From Gammaproteobacteria bacterium (GTDB lineage: Bacteria; Pseudomonadota; Gammaproteobacteria; UBA6429; Thiohalophilaceae), in the NCBI GenBank assembly GCA_016125505.1, contig WGLP01000004.1, positions 104,192 through 168,191 of the forward strand: a stretch of DNA of 64,000 nucleotides, given 5' to 3'. The notes beneath the pieces are model-generated. The model was not told the origin of the DNA and ran no database searches. It saw only the letters and a list, made by a program, of their open reading frames with translations. Below are positions 41,915-51,388 of this stretch, piece by piece. Position 1 is the stretch's first letter. Every line of letters starts with the position of its first letter. The translations under genes were made by a program, and so were the position numbers.

Positions 41915-43516
41915 ATGGTATCGACCGGCACCCGCTGGCGGCAGCTCTATCGTCAATTGGATGAACCCGCGTCCTGGACGCATCGCAACGCCCTGATGGC
42001 GATAGTCCTGCTGGGCTTTCTGTTACGCGGGTATTTACTCGCTGCGGGCCATGCCTTCAATGTCGACACCATCCGTGACGAAGTCAATGCCCTCCATTAC
42101 GCCCTGTCCTTGTTGGCCGGTGAACCCAACGCCTGGTATCTCGCGCAACCTGCGCTGCATGATGGCCACATCCCCGGGCCCTTGTGGACCCTGCTGGTCG
42201 CCGCGTTTTACAAACTTGGCGGCAATACCGCCGACGGCGCCCTGTTCTGGATGATGCTCCTCAACAGCGTGGTGATCTATCCATTTTATTTGTTCGCCTC
42301 GCGCCTGCTGCCGGCGCGGGCGGCCTTATTCACTACCTTGTTTTTTGCCATCGCGCCGTGGCCGATTTATTACGCCGCCGGTTTGTACAACCCCCTGGCC
42401 CTGCCTTTGTTGAGCGTGCTGTTGTTCTGGGCGCTGTGGCAAACGCTCAATCGCGATCAGTCACGGGCGATTTTCTGGGTGCTGCTGTTCAGCGCCATGA
42501 TCTTGCAGTTTCACATGGTCGCGATCTTTTACTACCCGGCCATCCTGTTATTGCTGTGGCTCGCACCGACGCGACTCAATCTGCGCTGGCTGGGCGCGGG
42601 CCTGATCGCCGGCACCTGCATTTACCTGCCCTACTTGTTCGGTGAGATCACGCATCACTGGGCCAATACGCGTGCCGTGCTCAGCGGCAGTGAGAAATTT
42701 AACTGGGGCGTCCTCAAATTCCTGACGATCCTCCCGGAAATGCTCAGCAACCATCCGGGCGGCTGGCCGGGTGACACCACGGCGGAACTCAAGGACTTTG
42801 GCAATCGCTACTTCGGTGCGTATGGACTGTTGTTAGGGATCAATCTGATCTCGTTCGGCTTCGCCCTGGTGTTCGTGTATGGTTTTCTCCGCAGGTTTTA
42901 CCGCGTGCTGCGCCAGGCGCGCTTTAATCTCAAAACCACGCTGCGGGATCATCGCCTGACGGTCTTTCTCGGGGTGCTGCTGGTCCTGCCGCTGCTATTG
43001 TATTTCCTGCTCGGCAAAGACTACGCCTCGCGCTACAGCATCATTATCTTCCCATTGTTATTTCTGCTACCGGCATTGTCCCTGCAACGGATGCAAGGCG
43101 CAGGTATTAAGCGTTATATAGCGTATGGCCTGGCCGTGATGTTCGTCTGCAATATCTATGTGGTGTGGGCCTTCGCGCTTGACCAACAGCGTGAACTCAC
43201 CAGCGAGCCACAATACCTGCCGGCGTTTTATAAACTGGAGAAGTTATACAAGGCGCTGCGCCACGATGCCGGACCCGACCGGACCATCGCAGTGGATCTG
43301 ACGCACTATCCCACTGCCGGCAATCACTACAGCGAGGTCGCGAGCGAGGCCATCCCTAATTACATCGCAGCCTACGAGGCACAACTGCCGCCACGGACCA
43401 CTCCGCGTCCGCCGAAACACTACCTGCTGACGGATGCGTTGGCGCAGGTCCCGGCCGGCGCAAAAATTGTCTTTCAGGATAATGGGCTGGTCATCTATAC
43501 GCCGCCGTTGCCGTAG
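41915..43516 (+). CDS. GT39-like membrane glycosyltransferase
   Basis: 533 residues with about ten hydrophobic helices. The first periplasmic loop carries the acidic motif FNVDTIRDEVNALHY, resembling the catalytic DE loop of the dolichyl-phosphate-mannose mannosyltransferase (GT39/ArnT-like) superfamily. Such enzymes move a sugar from a polyprenyl phosphate to a protein or lipid on the periplasmic side. The C-terminal region after about residue 400 is soluble. No neighbouring sugar-biosynthesis genes are present, so donor and acceptor are unknown. AGGAAA precedes ATG 41915. Confidence 0.75.
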   Translation: MVSTGTRWRQLYRQLDEPASWTHRNALMAIVLLGFLLRGYLLAAGHAFNVDTIRDEVNALHYALSLLAGEPNAWYLAQPALHDGHIPGPLWTLLVAAFYKLGGNTADGALFWMMLLNSVVIYPFYLFASRLLPARAALFTTLFFAIAPWPIYYAAGLYNPLALPLLSVLLFWALWQTLNRDQSRAIFWVLLFSAMILQFHMVAIFYYPAILLLLWLAPTRLNLRWLGAGLIAGTCIYLPYLFGEITHHWANTRAVLSGSEKFNWGVLKFLTILPEMLSNHPGGWPGDTTAELKDFGNRYFGAYGLLLGINLISFGFALVFVYGFLRRFYRVLRQARFNLKTTLRDHRLTVFLGVLLVLPLLLYFLLGKDYASRYSIIIFPLLFLLPALSLQRMQGAGIKRYIAYGLAVMFVCNIYVVWAFALDQQRELTSEPQYLPAFYKLEKLYKALRHDAGPDRTIAVDLTHYPTAGNHYSEVASEAIPNYIAAYEAQLPPRTTPRPPKHYLLTDALAQVPAGAKIVFQDNGLVIYTPPLP

Positions 43517-43529
43517 CGTATTTTGATCC

Positions 43530-44897
43530 TTACTGCTTGACCGACACCACCAGGTCGACGCGGCGATTGGTGGCGCGGCCATCCGCGGTTTGATTGGAGG
43601 CGATGGGCACGGTGTCGCCGTAACCCGCATACATGAGTTTATAGTTACCGCCGAGGGTGTAGAGATAATCGGCCACCGCCGAGGCGCGCTCGGTGGACAA
43701 TTTTTTATTGATGTCTTCCGAGCCGACGGAGTCGGTGTGGCCCTGCACCACGACATTATCGACATTCAGTTTGCGAATGATGGCGTCGACCTTCGCAAGC
43801 AAGGGCTTGGACGTCTCCGGAATGATCGCCGTGCCGGACTGGAAATTCACCCGCTTCAGACGAAACACCAGGGTATTGCCCTGTTGATACACCAGCGCAT
43901 CATCCGCCGGTAGCGTTCTGCGCGCCTCGTCCATGGCCTGCTGAAACTTGACCTGGGTGGCGGCCATCGCCAGTTGCTGTTCCTGGGTCTTGAGCGCGCC
44001 CTGCGTGCGCTTGAGTGCGCCCTCTTTTTCCTGCAGTGACTGCTGGGTGGTTTGCAGATTTTCTTTCAGCTTGCCGACGTTGCTCGACAACTCACCCAGC
44101 GCCCGTTTTTGTTGCACGATCTGGATGGCAATGTGTTCCGGTGTCCCCGGCGCGCCCTTGATCACATTCATTACATCATTGAGTTGTGTCGCACTGGTGA
44201 GTGCCTCGTGGACACTCTGACTATACAGGCTGGGGTCGCGCGGGCTTTGCGCGATCATGTTCATGCCGGTTTCGTAATCGAGTTCCGCCGTGCGCAGGGT
44301 CTTCGGTGCCCGTTTATTCGCATTATCGTCCTTGGCCTGGGCGATGACTTTCCTGGCCTGACCCAGGGTACGATTTTGCACGCCCTGCACTTCCAGGGCG
44401 AGGTAACGCTTCTGCAGTTCGGAGAAATCATCCGGTGACAGCGCGCGGCTGAATTGTTTCGTCTCGCTCTTCAGGTCGTCATCGATATCCGCCAGGGTCG
44501 CGACCAGGGCATCACTGGTCCTGACGTCAGCGGCAAGCGCGGAGGCACGCGCCTCCAGGATGCGCGTGGCATTGGCCTGCCTGGGCATCCCGATCCTGTT
44601 CGCATCCTGAAAATAGGCCTTGGCAATCGCCGCGTCTTTCAACACCGCCTCTTTCGCCTCGCCGGCCTTGAGTGCGCGCCGCGCCGCTTCCAGATAGGCA
44701 TGGCCCTGGGCAAATTCTTTAGCCGCCAGCACGTCGAGCTGATCATGCTGCGCCCCAATCTCGATGTTTGTCACTTCGTCGATGGCTTTTGCCGGGTCAT
44801 TGCCCGCGTCGAGTTTGGCTTGTCTGAGATCCGCGCACCCGGCCAACAAGGCTGCCGCCAGGATGCACCAAAGAAGGGAAAGGGGGGTCTTTGTCAC
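43530..44897 (-). CDS. OmpA-family lipoprotein with DUF4398-like N-terminal region
   Basis: 455 residues from GTG 44897 behind AGGAG. A lipoprotein signal ends in LLAGC. Residues about 30-130 are helical and resemble DUF4398 (EFAQGHAYLEAARRALKAGE). A long coiled coil runs about 250-330, including NLQTTQQSLQEKEGALKRTQ. The OmpA C-terminal peptidoglycan-binding domain is at about 340-450, with VDNVVVQGHTDSVGSEDINK and NRRVDLVVSV. The protein probably spans from the outer membrane to peptidoglycan. It converges on the GT39-like gene with a 13-bp gap. Confidence 0.9.
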   Translation of the reverse strand: MTKTPLSLLWCILAAALLAGCADLRQAKLDAGNDPAKAIDEVTNIEIGAQHDQLDVLAAKEFAQGHAYLEAARRALKAGEAKEAVLKDAAIAKAYFQDANRIGMPRQANATRILEARASALAADVRTSDALVATLADIDDDLKSETKQFSRALSPDDFSELQKRYLALEVQGVQNRTLGQARKVIAQAKDDNANKRAPKTLRTAELDYETGMNMIAQSPRDPSLYSQSVHEALTSATQLNDVMNVIKGAPGTPEHIAIQIVQQKRALGELSSNVGKLKENLQTTQQSLQEKEGALKRTQGALKTQEQQLAMAATQVKFQQAMDEARRTLPADDALVYQQGNTLVFRLKRVNFQSGTAIIPETSKPLLAKVDAIIRKLNVDNVVVQGHTDSVGSEDINKKLSTERASAVADYLYTLGGNYKLMYAGYGDTVPIASNQTADGRATNRRVDLVVSVKQ

Positions 44898-45001
44898 GCT
44901 GCTCTCCTATCTCAAGGAATCATTCCTTTATATAAGGTGCCAGCAGTTTAACATATCGCGCGGACAACACCCGGGCGAGATGGCGGAAAGTTTCCCGAGT
45001 T

Positions 45002-46339
45002 TCAGCCTGTCTTCACCAACACGTACGCGGCATTACCCCAGCCCGCGGCTAGGGCATGATAGCTGTCGGTGCTGGCGTATAGAAACCACGAGACCGTGCG
45101 CAAGGCAGTGAGATGTTTTCGTAACAGACTGTCGCGCTGCGTCGCAAAGCGGGAACCGTTGAGCAGTTTCGCCCCGCCCACGCGAAATACCGGAAAACTT
45201 CGGCAGACCGGGCAGCGCTGGTTATCGGTCTCCGCCATGATGCCCGTCCAGGTGCAGGCCCGGTTCGAACAGCGCACCGGCGTCACGTTAAATTTATACG
45301 GGGCAAACCCCGGCTGATCGGCCTCGGTGATGGTCGTCTGCACCGGCAATGCATACGCAGACACCGCGCTTTCCCGCTCGCGTTGTTGCTGTTGAATACG
45401 CCGATAGGCGTGACGCAGCGACGGCCACACGACATCGAAGCTATGTTTGAGGGCGTCGGCGTCTTCCGCATACAAGCTCGTGAGTTGCATCGGCGCCAGC
45501 GGGAAGCGCGTGTGGAGTTGCGCCATAAACGCCTCGGGCTGATGCAGCGCGTCAAACCACGCAACCTCCAGCGAGTCTGTCTCCTGCGCCTGCAAGTGGT
45601 GCACACCTTCGAGGACGGCGGTCAGGCGCCGGGCATGCTCCGCCATGCTGTCGGATTGCGAGGCCAGTCCGCGCAGGAATTGGGAAAGCCACTTAGGTGC
45701 GTAGTCGAGGGCAGGTGTACCTGCCATACCCGGTGCCGATCCCCGCGGCTCCTCGTCCGACTCCGCCTGCATCCCGTGCTGGTGCAGGTAGTCGTACACC
45801 CGTTGTTTATCCTCCGCACTGTAATCGGCAAAGATACGTTCAATGACATGCGGGTAATAGACATCCAGATCCGCCAGGTCAAAGGGGAAGTCCTGTTCGT
45901 CCAGCACGAACTCGATGAAGGTATCCTTGTCCAGCGTCTGGCGGGCGGTGCAGATGTGCGTGATGGCGGCAATCGGATCCGGCGTTACACCCTGGCCTTT
46001 GGCCAGCATGATCCCCAGTTGGACATGGGCCTCGGCATTGTCTTGCGCGGCAGCGCGTTCGAACCACAGCAAGGCCTGTGCCTGATCGCCACTGGCGAGG
46101 GACTGGCCGGCAAGCGCCAGCATCGAAATCACATCGCCATCTTCGGCGGCCTGCGCACGAAAGGCCTCGCGCTCCTGCGCCTGTTCCGCAATCATCGCCA
46201 GGAACGCCTTCGAGGTGATATCCCCGAGCGCCGCACGTTCGCGGGCGATGGCGACGACCTGATCCTGGGGTAAGGTATCCGCCAACGACCAGAGATCGTT
46301 TTGCTCGATCGGTTCTAGATGACGGGGGATGTCGCCCAT
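45002..46339 (-). CDS. Hypothetical protein with Sel1/TPR-like repeats and a C-terminal zinc-ribbon-like segment
   Basis: 445 residues, no signal peptide. The N-terminal part has Sel1/TPR-like units such as DQAQALLWFERAAAQDNAEA followed by HVQLGIMLAKGQGVTPDPI, which usually mediate protein-protein contacts. Near the C-terminus two cysteine pairs, CSNRAC and CPVC, could form a zinc ribbon (KFNVTPVRCSNRACTW, then NQRCPVCRSFPVF). I do not recognise the whole protein. A hydrophilic middle region of unclear structure separates them. It is divergent from the BrkB-family gene. Function unknown. Confidence 0.7.
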   Translation of the reverse strand: MGDIPRHLEPIEQNDLWSLADTLPQDQVVAIARERAALGDITSKAFLAMIAEQAQEREAFRAQAAEDGDVISMLALAGQSLASGDQAQALLWFERAAAQDNAEAHVQLGIMLAKGQGVTPDPIAAITHICTARQTLDKDTFIEFVLDEQDFPFDLADLDVYYPHVIERIFADYSAEDKQRVYDYLHQHGMQAESDEEPRGSAPGMAGTPALDYAPKWLSQFLRGLASQSDSMAEHARRLTAVLEGVHHLQAQETDSLEVAWFDALHQPEAFMAQLHTRFPLAPMQLTSLYAEDADALKHSFDVVWPSLRHAYRRIQQQQRERESAVSAYALPVQTTITEADQPGFAPYKFNVTPVRCSNRACTWTGIMAETDNQRCPVCRSFPVFRVGGAKLLNGSRFATQRDSLLRKHLTALRTVSWFLYASTDSYHALAAGWGNAAYVLVKTG

Positions 46340-46459
46340 ATCGTCTTGTGGTGACGCTCCTGAGACAAACGGCTTATATAAGGAATAGTATACGACCTAT
46401 ATCGGCGCCGTATAGATCGAGCTTAAAAACCATAAAGAATAGTTCTCTATAATCATGCC

Positions 46460-47350
46460 ATGACGATCCTATCTGCACGCAGCCGTTACATCCTTGATCA
46501 TCCCTGGCGCTTTGCGGGACAGGTGGTATCCGGGTTCCGTGCCAATCAGGGATTGCTATTGGCCGGGGCCGTCGCCTATTACACCCTGTTGTCCATCGTG
46601 CCGATGTTCGCCCTCATCCTGGTCGCACTCTCACAAATCACGGATACCTCGGCACTGCTCACCGCCCTGCGGGAATACCTGGTATTCCTGGCCCCGGGTC
46701 AGGCCGCCGCCCTCACCGCCCAGATTGGTGTGTTCCTGCAAAACTGGAAGGTTGTCGGCATCACGGGGCTGTTATTGCTGCTGTTTTTCAGCGCCATGGC
46801 GTTTACCGTGTTGGAGAATGCCATGTCGGTGATCTTTTTCCATCGCATTGCGGTCAAACGACGACATTTTCTGGTCTCGGCCATCATCCCCTATGCCTAC
46901 ATCCTGTTACTGGCCGTGGGGATGTTGGTGGTCAATGCCGTGAGCAGCAGCATGGCCTCGCTCGCAACGCAGCATGTCAGCCTGCTCGGCCACGTGTGGT
47001 CACTGGATGGCGCCGGCGCCGTGTTGCTCTATTTATTTGGTATCGTCGGTGAGATCCTGCTCCTCACCTCACTCTACCTGGTCATGCCCGTCGGGCGGCT
47101 GGCACTGAGTCACGCCTTGATTGGCGGTATTACCGCGGCGCTGTTGTGGGAGATCACGCGGCATATCCTGGTCTGGTACTTTGCAACCCTGTCGCTGATC
47201 AATGTCATCTATGGTTCTTTTGCCACCACCATCGTCATTCTTCTCAGCGTGGAGGCCGCGGCGATTATTGTATTGTTCGGTGCCCAGGTGATCGCGGAAT
47301 ACGAACGCATCGGGACTTCCGCCACATCAGTACATGGCTTGCAAACCTAG
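46460..47350 (+). CDS. YihY/BrkB-family inner-membrane protein
   Basis: 296 residues with six transmembrane segments. The conserved start AGAVAYYTLLSIVPMFALIL and the later helices GALIxxxLWEITRHILVWYF-like (seen as LIGGITAALLWEITRHIL) and FATTIVILLSVEAAAIIVLFGA identify the YihY/BrkB family (UPF0761). A role in serum resistance was originally claimed for BrkB; the physiological function is unsettled. A TATAAT at 46448-46453 lies only 6 nt before the ATG, which would make the transcript nearly leaderless if used. It converges on yceH. Confidence 0.93.
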   Translation: MTILSARSRYILDHPWRFAGQVVSGFRANQGLLLAGAVAYYTLLSIVPMFALILVALSQITDTSALLTALREYLVFLAPGQAAALTAQIGVFLQNWKVVGITGLLLLLFFSAMAFTVLENAMSVIFFHRIAVKRRHFLVSAIIPYAYILLLAVGMLVVNAVSSSMASLATQHVSLLGHVWSLDGAGAVLLYLFGIVGEILLLTSLYLVMPVGRLALSHALIGGITAALLWEITRHILVWYFATLSLINVIYGSFATTIVILLSVEAAAIIVLFGAQVIAEYERIGTSATSVHGLQT

Positions 47351-47375
47351 GCGACACAAACAAGGATATGTGTTG

Positions 47376-48035
47376 TCATGATGATGTCTTTAACAGTTCC
47401 TTGAGTTCGGCGAGTTCCGCTTCCAGCCGGCTGACCCGCGCTTCCAGATCGGACACACCGCCCTTTGCCGGCGCCTCACTGGGTACACTCTCTGCAGCCT
47501 GGGCGGCGTAGCTGTCGATATCAATGGGGCCGCAAAACAGGTGCATGTACTCCGAGTCCTTGCGCCCGGCGGTACGCGGCAGTTTCACCACCAGCGCGGG
47601 GCCTTCGCGTTCCATCAGTCCGTCAAGCGCTGCCACCACGGCCTCGTTATCGGCGAAGGTATGCAAACGCCCGCTGTGCGCGCGCAGTTCGCCCGGGGTC
47701 TGCGGCCCGCGCAGTAACAGCAGGCAGACGATGGCAAACTGCGCCGAATCAAACTGAAATTCATCCAGGCGGCCATTGCAGAAACGCTGCGTGTATTTCT
47801 CCACCCCGCTCTTGAAGTTTTCCTCGATGCGCACAAGCTTTCGGGCCTGCAGGTCACGCACCGCGTGTTGCACTTCCCCCTGGGTCAAGGACATCACGGG
47901 CTCGCGACTGGACTTCTGATTACAGGCATTGGTCAGGGCGTTCAAGGTCAACGGATACGCATCCGGCGTGATCACGGACTTCTCCATCAGACAACCGATG
48001 ATACGCGCCTCGGTGGCGGTGAACTGGGGTAGCAC
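47376..48035 (-). CDS. yceH: YceH-family protein (DUF480)
   Basis: 219 residues starting at GTG 48035. The duplicated winged-helix layout of DUF480 is clear: ATEARIIGCLMEKSVITPDA and LTNACNQKSSREPVMSLTQ in the first half, then LLLRGPQTPGELRAHSGRLH in the second, with a C-terminal coiled coil (ARVSRLEAELAELKELL). YceH-like proteins are widespread in gammaproteobacteria, but their biochemical role is not firmly established. The HTH folds suggest nucleic-acid binding. Its neighbours give no clue. Confidence 0.92.
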   Translation of the reverse strand: MLPQFTATEARIIGCLMEKSVITPDAYPLTLNALTNACNQKSSREPVMSLTQGEVQHAVRDLQARKLVRIEENFKSGVEKYTQRFCNGRLDEFQFDSAQFAIVCLLLLRGPQTPGELRAHSGRLHTFADNEAVVAALDGLMEREGPALVVKLPRTAGRKDSEYMHLFCGPIDIDSYAAQAAESVPSEAPAKGGVSDLEARVSRLEAELAELKELLKTSS

Positions 48036-48142
48036 GTTGGGGACCTCAATAGCGGGATGATATGTTTCCGATGACGGACAATCATAATCTCGCCAGAGAG
48101 GAATGTCATTAGCGGCAGCGTGCGCCGCCGCCGTGACGATAG

Positions 48143-50029
48143 TTATAGCGTCTTCTGCAATACCGCCGACATCAGACCCTGCGTCCCGTTGGAATCCACG
48201 GCGCGGATGACAAAATAATAGGTGCCAGCGGGCAACGTGACGGTATATTGCGTGGCGCTGCCATCGTTAATCGTGATGGTGTTGCTGCTGGTGGTCGTGG
48301 GCGACGTCCCGTAAGACAGGATATAACTACCGATATCACTCAGACTGATGGCACTACCGTCCTCGCGGGTCGTCGGGGCCGTCCAGCTGAGCGTCACCGT
48401 CTTAGTTGTGGTGGTACTGCAGGTGACGACCACGTTAGTGATGTTGAGCGAGCCGACGGTACCCGAAGCATTGGCAATGGTGCATTGTTGTGCCGGGCTG
48501 CTGGGTTGCGTGCCAATCGTAAAGGCATACGCACTCCCGCTGCTCAGGGACACCGAGAAGGCATTGTTGCTGATCGTCACCGGCGCGCCATTATTCCGGA
48601 TGACCAAACCCGTCCCGCTAAGCCCACTGATCGTACCGCTGACGGTGTACATCGTGGTGCTGCACGAGACGGCCACGTTGCTGATGTTCGCAGAGCCTAC
48701 CGTACCCGAGCCATTGCTGATGGTGCATTGTTGTGCCGGGCTGCTGGGTTGAGTCCCAATCGTGAAGGCATAGATGCTGCCACTGGCCAGCGACACCGAG
48801 AAGGCATTGTTGCTGATCGTCACCGCGGTCCCATTATTCCGGATGACCAGGCCAGTCCCACTAAGACCACTGATCGTGCCGCTGACGGTGTACATCGTGG
48901 TGCTGCAAGAGACAGCGACGTTGCTGATGTTGGACGAACCGACGGTGCCCGAGGCATTGGCGATGGTGCATTGTTGTGCCGGGTTGCTGGGTTGAGTGCC
49001 GACGGTAAAGGCGTAAGCACTGCCACTGGCCAGCGACACGGAGAAGGCATTGTTGCTGATCGTCACCGGCGTCCCGTTATTCCGGATGACCAGGCCACTG
49101 CCGGAAAGACCACTGATCGTACCGCTGACGGTGTAACTCCTGGTGCTGCAGGAGACGGCCACGTTACTGATGTTCACCGTCCCCACGGTACCCGCGCCAT
49201 TGGTCACTGTGCATTGTTGTGACGGGTTACTCGGCTGAGTACCAATAGTGAAGGCATAGGCGCTGCCACTTGCCAGCGACACGGAGAAGGCATTGTTGCT
49301 GATCGGCACCGCGGTGCCGTTGTTCATGATCATCAGGCCACCGCCAACCAGACCAGTGATCGTACCGCTGACGGTATAACTGGGCGTGGTACTCGCCGCG
49401 CAAGACACCGCGACGTTGCTGATGTTGGAGGAGCCCACGGTGCCCGAGCCATTGGCGATGGTGCACAACTGCGTGGGGTTGCTGGGCTGGGTGCCAATCG
49501 TAAAGGCATAAGTGCTGCCACTGGCCATCGATACAGAAAAGGCATTGTTGCTGACCGTCACCGGCGTGCCATTATTCCGGATGACCAGGCCACTGCCCGT
49601 CAGACCACTGATCGTACCGCTGACGGTGTAACGATTGGTGCTGCAGGAGACAGCTACATTGGTGATGTTCGTAGAACCTACAGTGCCAGATGCATTAGAG
49701 ATGGTGCATTGTTGGGTCGGGTTGCTGGGCTGTGTGCCAACGGTGAAGGCATAAGCACTGCCGCCAGCCAGGGACACAGAGAAGGTATTGTTGCTGACGG
49801 TTACCGGTGTACCATTATTCCGGATGACCAGGCCGCTGCCGGAGAGACCGCCGATCGTGCCGCTGACGGTGTACATCGCAGGAGGGTTCGACCCGCCCGT
49901 ATTACCACCGGTAGTGCCACCGGTTGTTGAAGTTTGATCCGTTGCTGAGAGCTGATCGGCACCGCCTCCACATGCGGCGATGACTGCACTGAACAACATA
50001 ACAACGAATACACTACGGATAGATCTCAT
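48143..50029 (-). CDS. Repeat-containing lipoprotein with C-terminal fibronectin-type-III-like domain
   Basis: About 628 residues from ATG 50029, preceded by GAGGTGGG. A lipobox (VIAAC) anchors the N-terminus; a Gly/Thr-rich linker follows. Six tandem repeats of 81-84 residues cover about 53-541; each starts YTVSGTI and contains LVIRNNGTPVTVSNNAFSVS and a QCTI...VSCS cysteine pair, probably one disulfide per unit. The last 87 residues resemble a Fn3 domain (TLSWTAPTTREDGSAISL). The architecture suggests a surface stalk displaying the Fn3 domain, perhaps an adhesin; no ligand is known. The strong similarity between repeats at DNA level suggests recent homogenisation. Confidence 0.85.
   Translation of the reverse strand: MRSIRSVFVVMLFSAVIAACGGGADQLSATDQTSTTGGTTGGNTGGSNPPAMYTVSGTIGGLSGSGLVIRNNGTPVTVSNNTFSVSLAGGSAYAFTVGTQPSNPTQQCTISNASGTVGSTNITNVAVSCSTNRYTVSGTISGLTGSGLVIRNNGTPVTVSNNAFSVSMASGSTYAFTIGTQPSNPTQLCTIANGSGTVGSSNISNVAVSCAASTTPSYTVSGTITGLVGGGLMIMNNGTAVPISNNAFSVSLASGSAYAFTIGTQPSNPSQQCTVTNGAGTVGTVNISNVAVSCSTRSYTVSGTISGLSGSGLVIRNNGTPVTISNNAFSVSLASGSAYAFTVGTQPSNPAQQCTIANASGTVGSSNISNVAVSCSTTMYTVSGTISGLSGTGLVIRNNGTAVTISNNAFSVSLASGSIYAFTIGTQPSSPAQQCTISNGSGTVGSANISNVAVSCSTTMYTVSGTISGLSGTGLVIRNNGAPVTISNNAFSVSLSSGSAYAFTIGTQPSSPAQQCTIANASGTVGSLNITNVVVTCSTTTTKTVTLSWTAPTTREDGSAISLSDIGSYILSYGTSPTTTSSNTITINDGSATQYTVTLPAGTYYFVIRAVDSNGTQGLMSAVLQKTL
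48407..49873 (-). repeat. Six tandem coding repeats of about 243-252 bp
   Basis: Six direct repeats encode the 81-84-residue units of the lipoprotein. Stretches such as the one encoding SNNAFSVSLASGSAYAFT are nearly identical in all copies (for instance GAGAAGGCATTGTTGCTGAT recurs on the plus strand in most). This is a hotspot for copy-number change by slippage or recombination. Confidence 0.9.
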
Positions 50030-50378
50030 GTTTCCCACCTCGGACAACTCCCTAACTACTGGTTTGTAATGTAGCCGCTGCGGTAATTTAAGTATGCGAG
50101 TTGAGTCACATGCGATTTTTGGGTTGTCGTATTTGTGATCTTTTTTACATTCTCAGAGTGTCCTTATTTCCGTGCAGACGCGATCGCAGCTATCGATCAC
50201 AACTGACTTCGAAGATCAATTTCTTCAGACGATGGCGTTTGAATTTCAGTGGAATGGATTATTGAATTGCGTGTTTATAAATGTGATACGCATCAATCTT
50301 TATAAAGAACTACTCGACAGTTTTACCCGGCGTTCGTTTTTATCCATGCGGATGAGGTTATTCAGGTGTGGCAGGGAT
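50030..50378. other. AT-rich intergenic region
   Basis: About 350 bp between the repeat lipoprotein start and the end of the nitronate monooxygenase-like gene. It is AT-rich and must contain the promoter of the lipoprotein. I see no credible gene and no strong terminator. Confidence 0.4.
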
Positions 50379-51368
50379 TTATTTTTCCTGCCAGGCCTGA
50401 ACAAAACGATCGAAGATCGCCGGCACGCTCTCCACCGCGTGGATACCGGCCACGCTCTTGCCGGCCTGCCAGTATTCCTTTTCCCCCGTTGCGTCGAGGG
50501 AGGCGTGTTTGAGCTGGTACAGGGACTTGAGCGCATAGATCATGCGCATGAGGTGTTTGCCGCGGCGTGAATGTAACAACCACCTGGCCAGCGGACCGGC
50601 ATGCAGGCCAGTGCGCGTAATATACGGCGTGTTGATAATAGCAACCGGCACGCCGGTGATGCGCTCGCTGTGCACGATGTCCTGTGCCTGGGCTGCAATG
50701 ATCGCCGCCTTGTACGCCGCGCTGGCCGTGCACTCGCGAGTGGCGATGAAGCGTGTGCCCATTTGCACACCGGCGTAACCCAGTCGCAAGGCCTGCACAA
50801 AACCGTCGGCATCGCCGATACCGCCGGCGCAGATCAGCGGCACATTCAACACCGCCAGTTCGTCATGGAGGGCCCGGGCACTGCGCGTGCCGGCGTGACC
50901 ACCGGCGCGGTCGTTCACCGCGATCAACCCGTCCACGCCCTCCTCCAAACCTTTCTTCGCCCACTTGCTCTCGGTGGCATCGTGATACACCAAACCACCC
51001 ACCGCATGCACCCGCCGCACCACCCATCCGGGTTTGCCCAGCGACGTGACAAAAAAGCGCACCCCCTCCTCCAGTGCAATATCGATCCAGCGCGCCATCT
51101 TGTCGCGATAGCGACGCGAGGACTGTTCGATCAGGGCGTTCATACCAATGGGTTGTGCAGTCAGCGTTTTGATATATCGCAGCCCCTCACGAAAGTCATA
51201 ACCGTGGACGTAGGTCAGTGAGATGGGTTGCACGATACCGATCCCGCCGGCGGCAGAGGCGGCGGCGATCAGTTCCGGGTTGCTGCAGGGATACATGGCC
51301 CCGGCAATGATCGGCACCTGGATACCGAGCGCACGCGTGAACGGGGTGTCAATGAGCGGTTGGGGCAC
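50379..51368 (-). CDS. Nitronate monooxygenase-like FMN enzyme
   Basis: About 330 residues from GTG 51368; an ATG at 51428 would extend it into the previous gene. The TIM-barrel fold is evident: LGIQVPIIAGAMYPCSNPEL, AVGGLVYHDATESKWAKKGL, VNDRAGGHAGTRSAR and CAGGIGDADGFVQALRLGYA, the pattern of the nitronate monooxygenase / 2-nitropropane dioxygenase and enoyl-ACP reductase-like (FabK) group. The FMN-phosphate region is GVQMGTRFIATRECTAS. The enzyme probably oxidises nitronates, but related enzymes have other substrates. The start overlaps the end of the DUF4442 gene only if the longer start is used. Confidence 0.88.
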   Translation of the reverse strand: MPQPLIDTPFTRALGIQVPIIAGAMYPCSNPELIAAASAAGGIGIVQPISLTYVHGYDFREGLRYIKTLTAQPIGMNALIEQSSRRYRDKMARWIDIALEEGVRFFVTSLGKPGWVVRRVHAVGGLVYHDATESKWAKKGLEEGVDGLIAVNDRAGGHAGTRSARALHDELAVLNVPLICAGGIGDADGFVQALRLGYAGVQMGTRFIATRECTASAAYKAAIIAAQAQDIVHSERITGVPVAIINTPYITRTGLHAGPLARWLLHSRRGKHLMRMIYALKSLYQLKHASLDATGEKEYWQAGKSVAGIHAVESVPAIFDRFVQAWQEK

Positions 51369-51388
51369 TGTGTTTTTCCCGCTTTGCT

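Noticed and set aside
48248..49222. A long plus-strand open frame opposite the repeat lipoprotein
   Set aside because: It arises because the repeated minus-strand code leaves the antisense frame open; it has no ribosome binding site or domain, and the minus-strand protein is clearly real.
48407..49873. Regular repeats that might suggest a CRISPR array
   Set aside because: The units are about 243-252 bp, contiguous and in frame within a protein; there are no short direct repeats with unique spacers.
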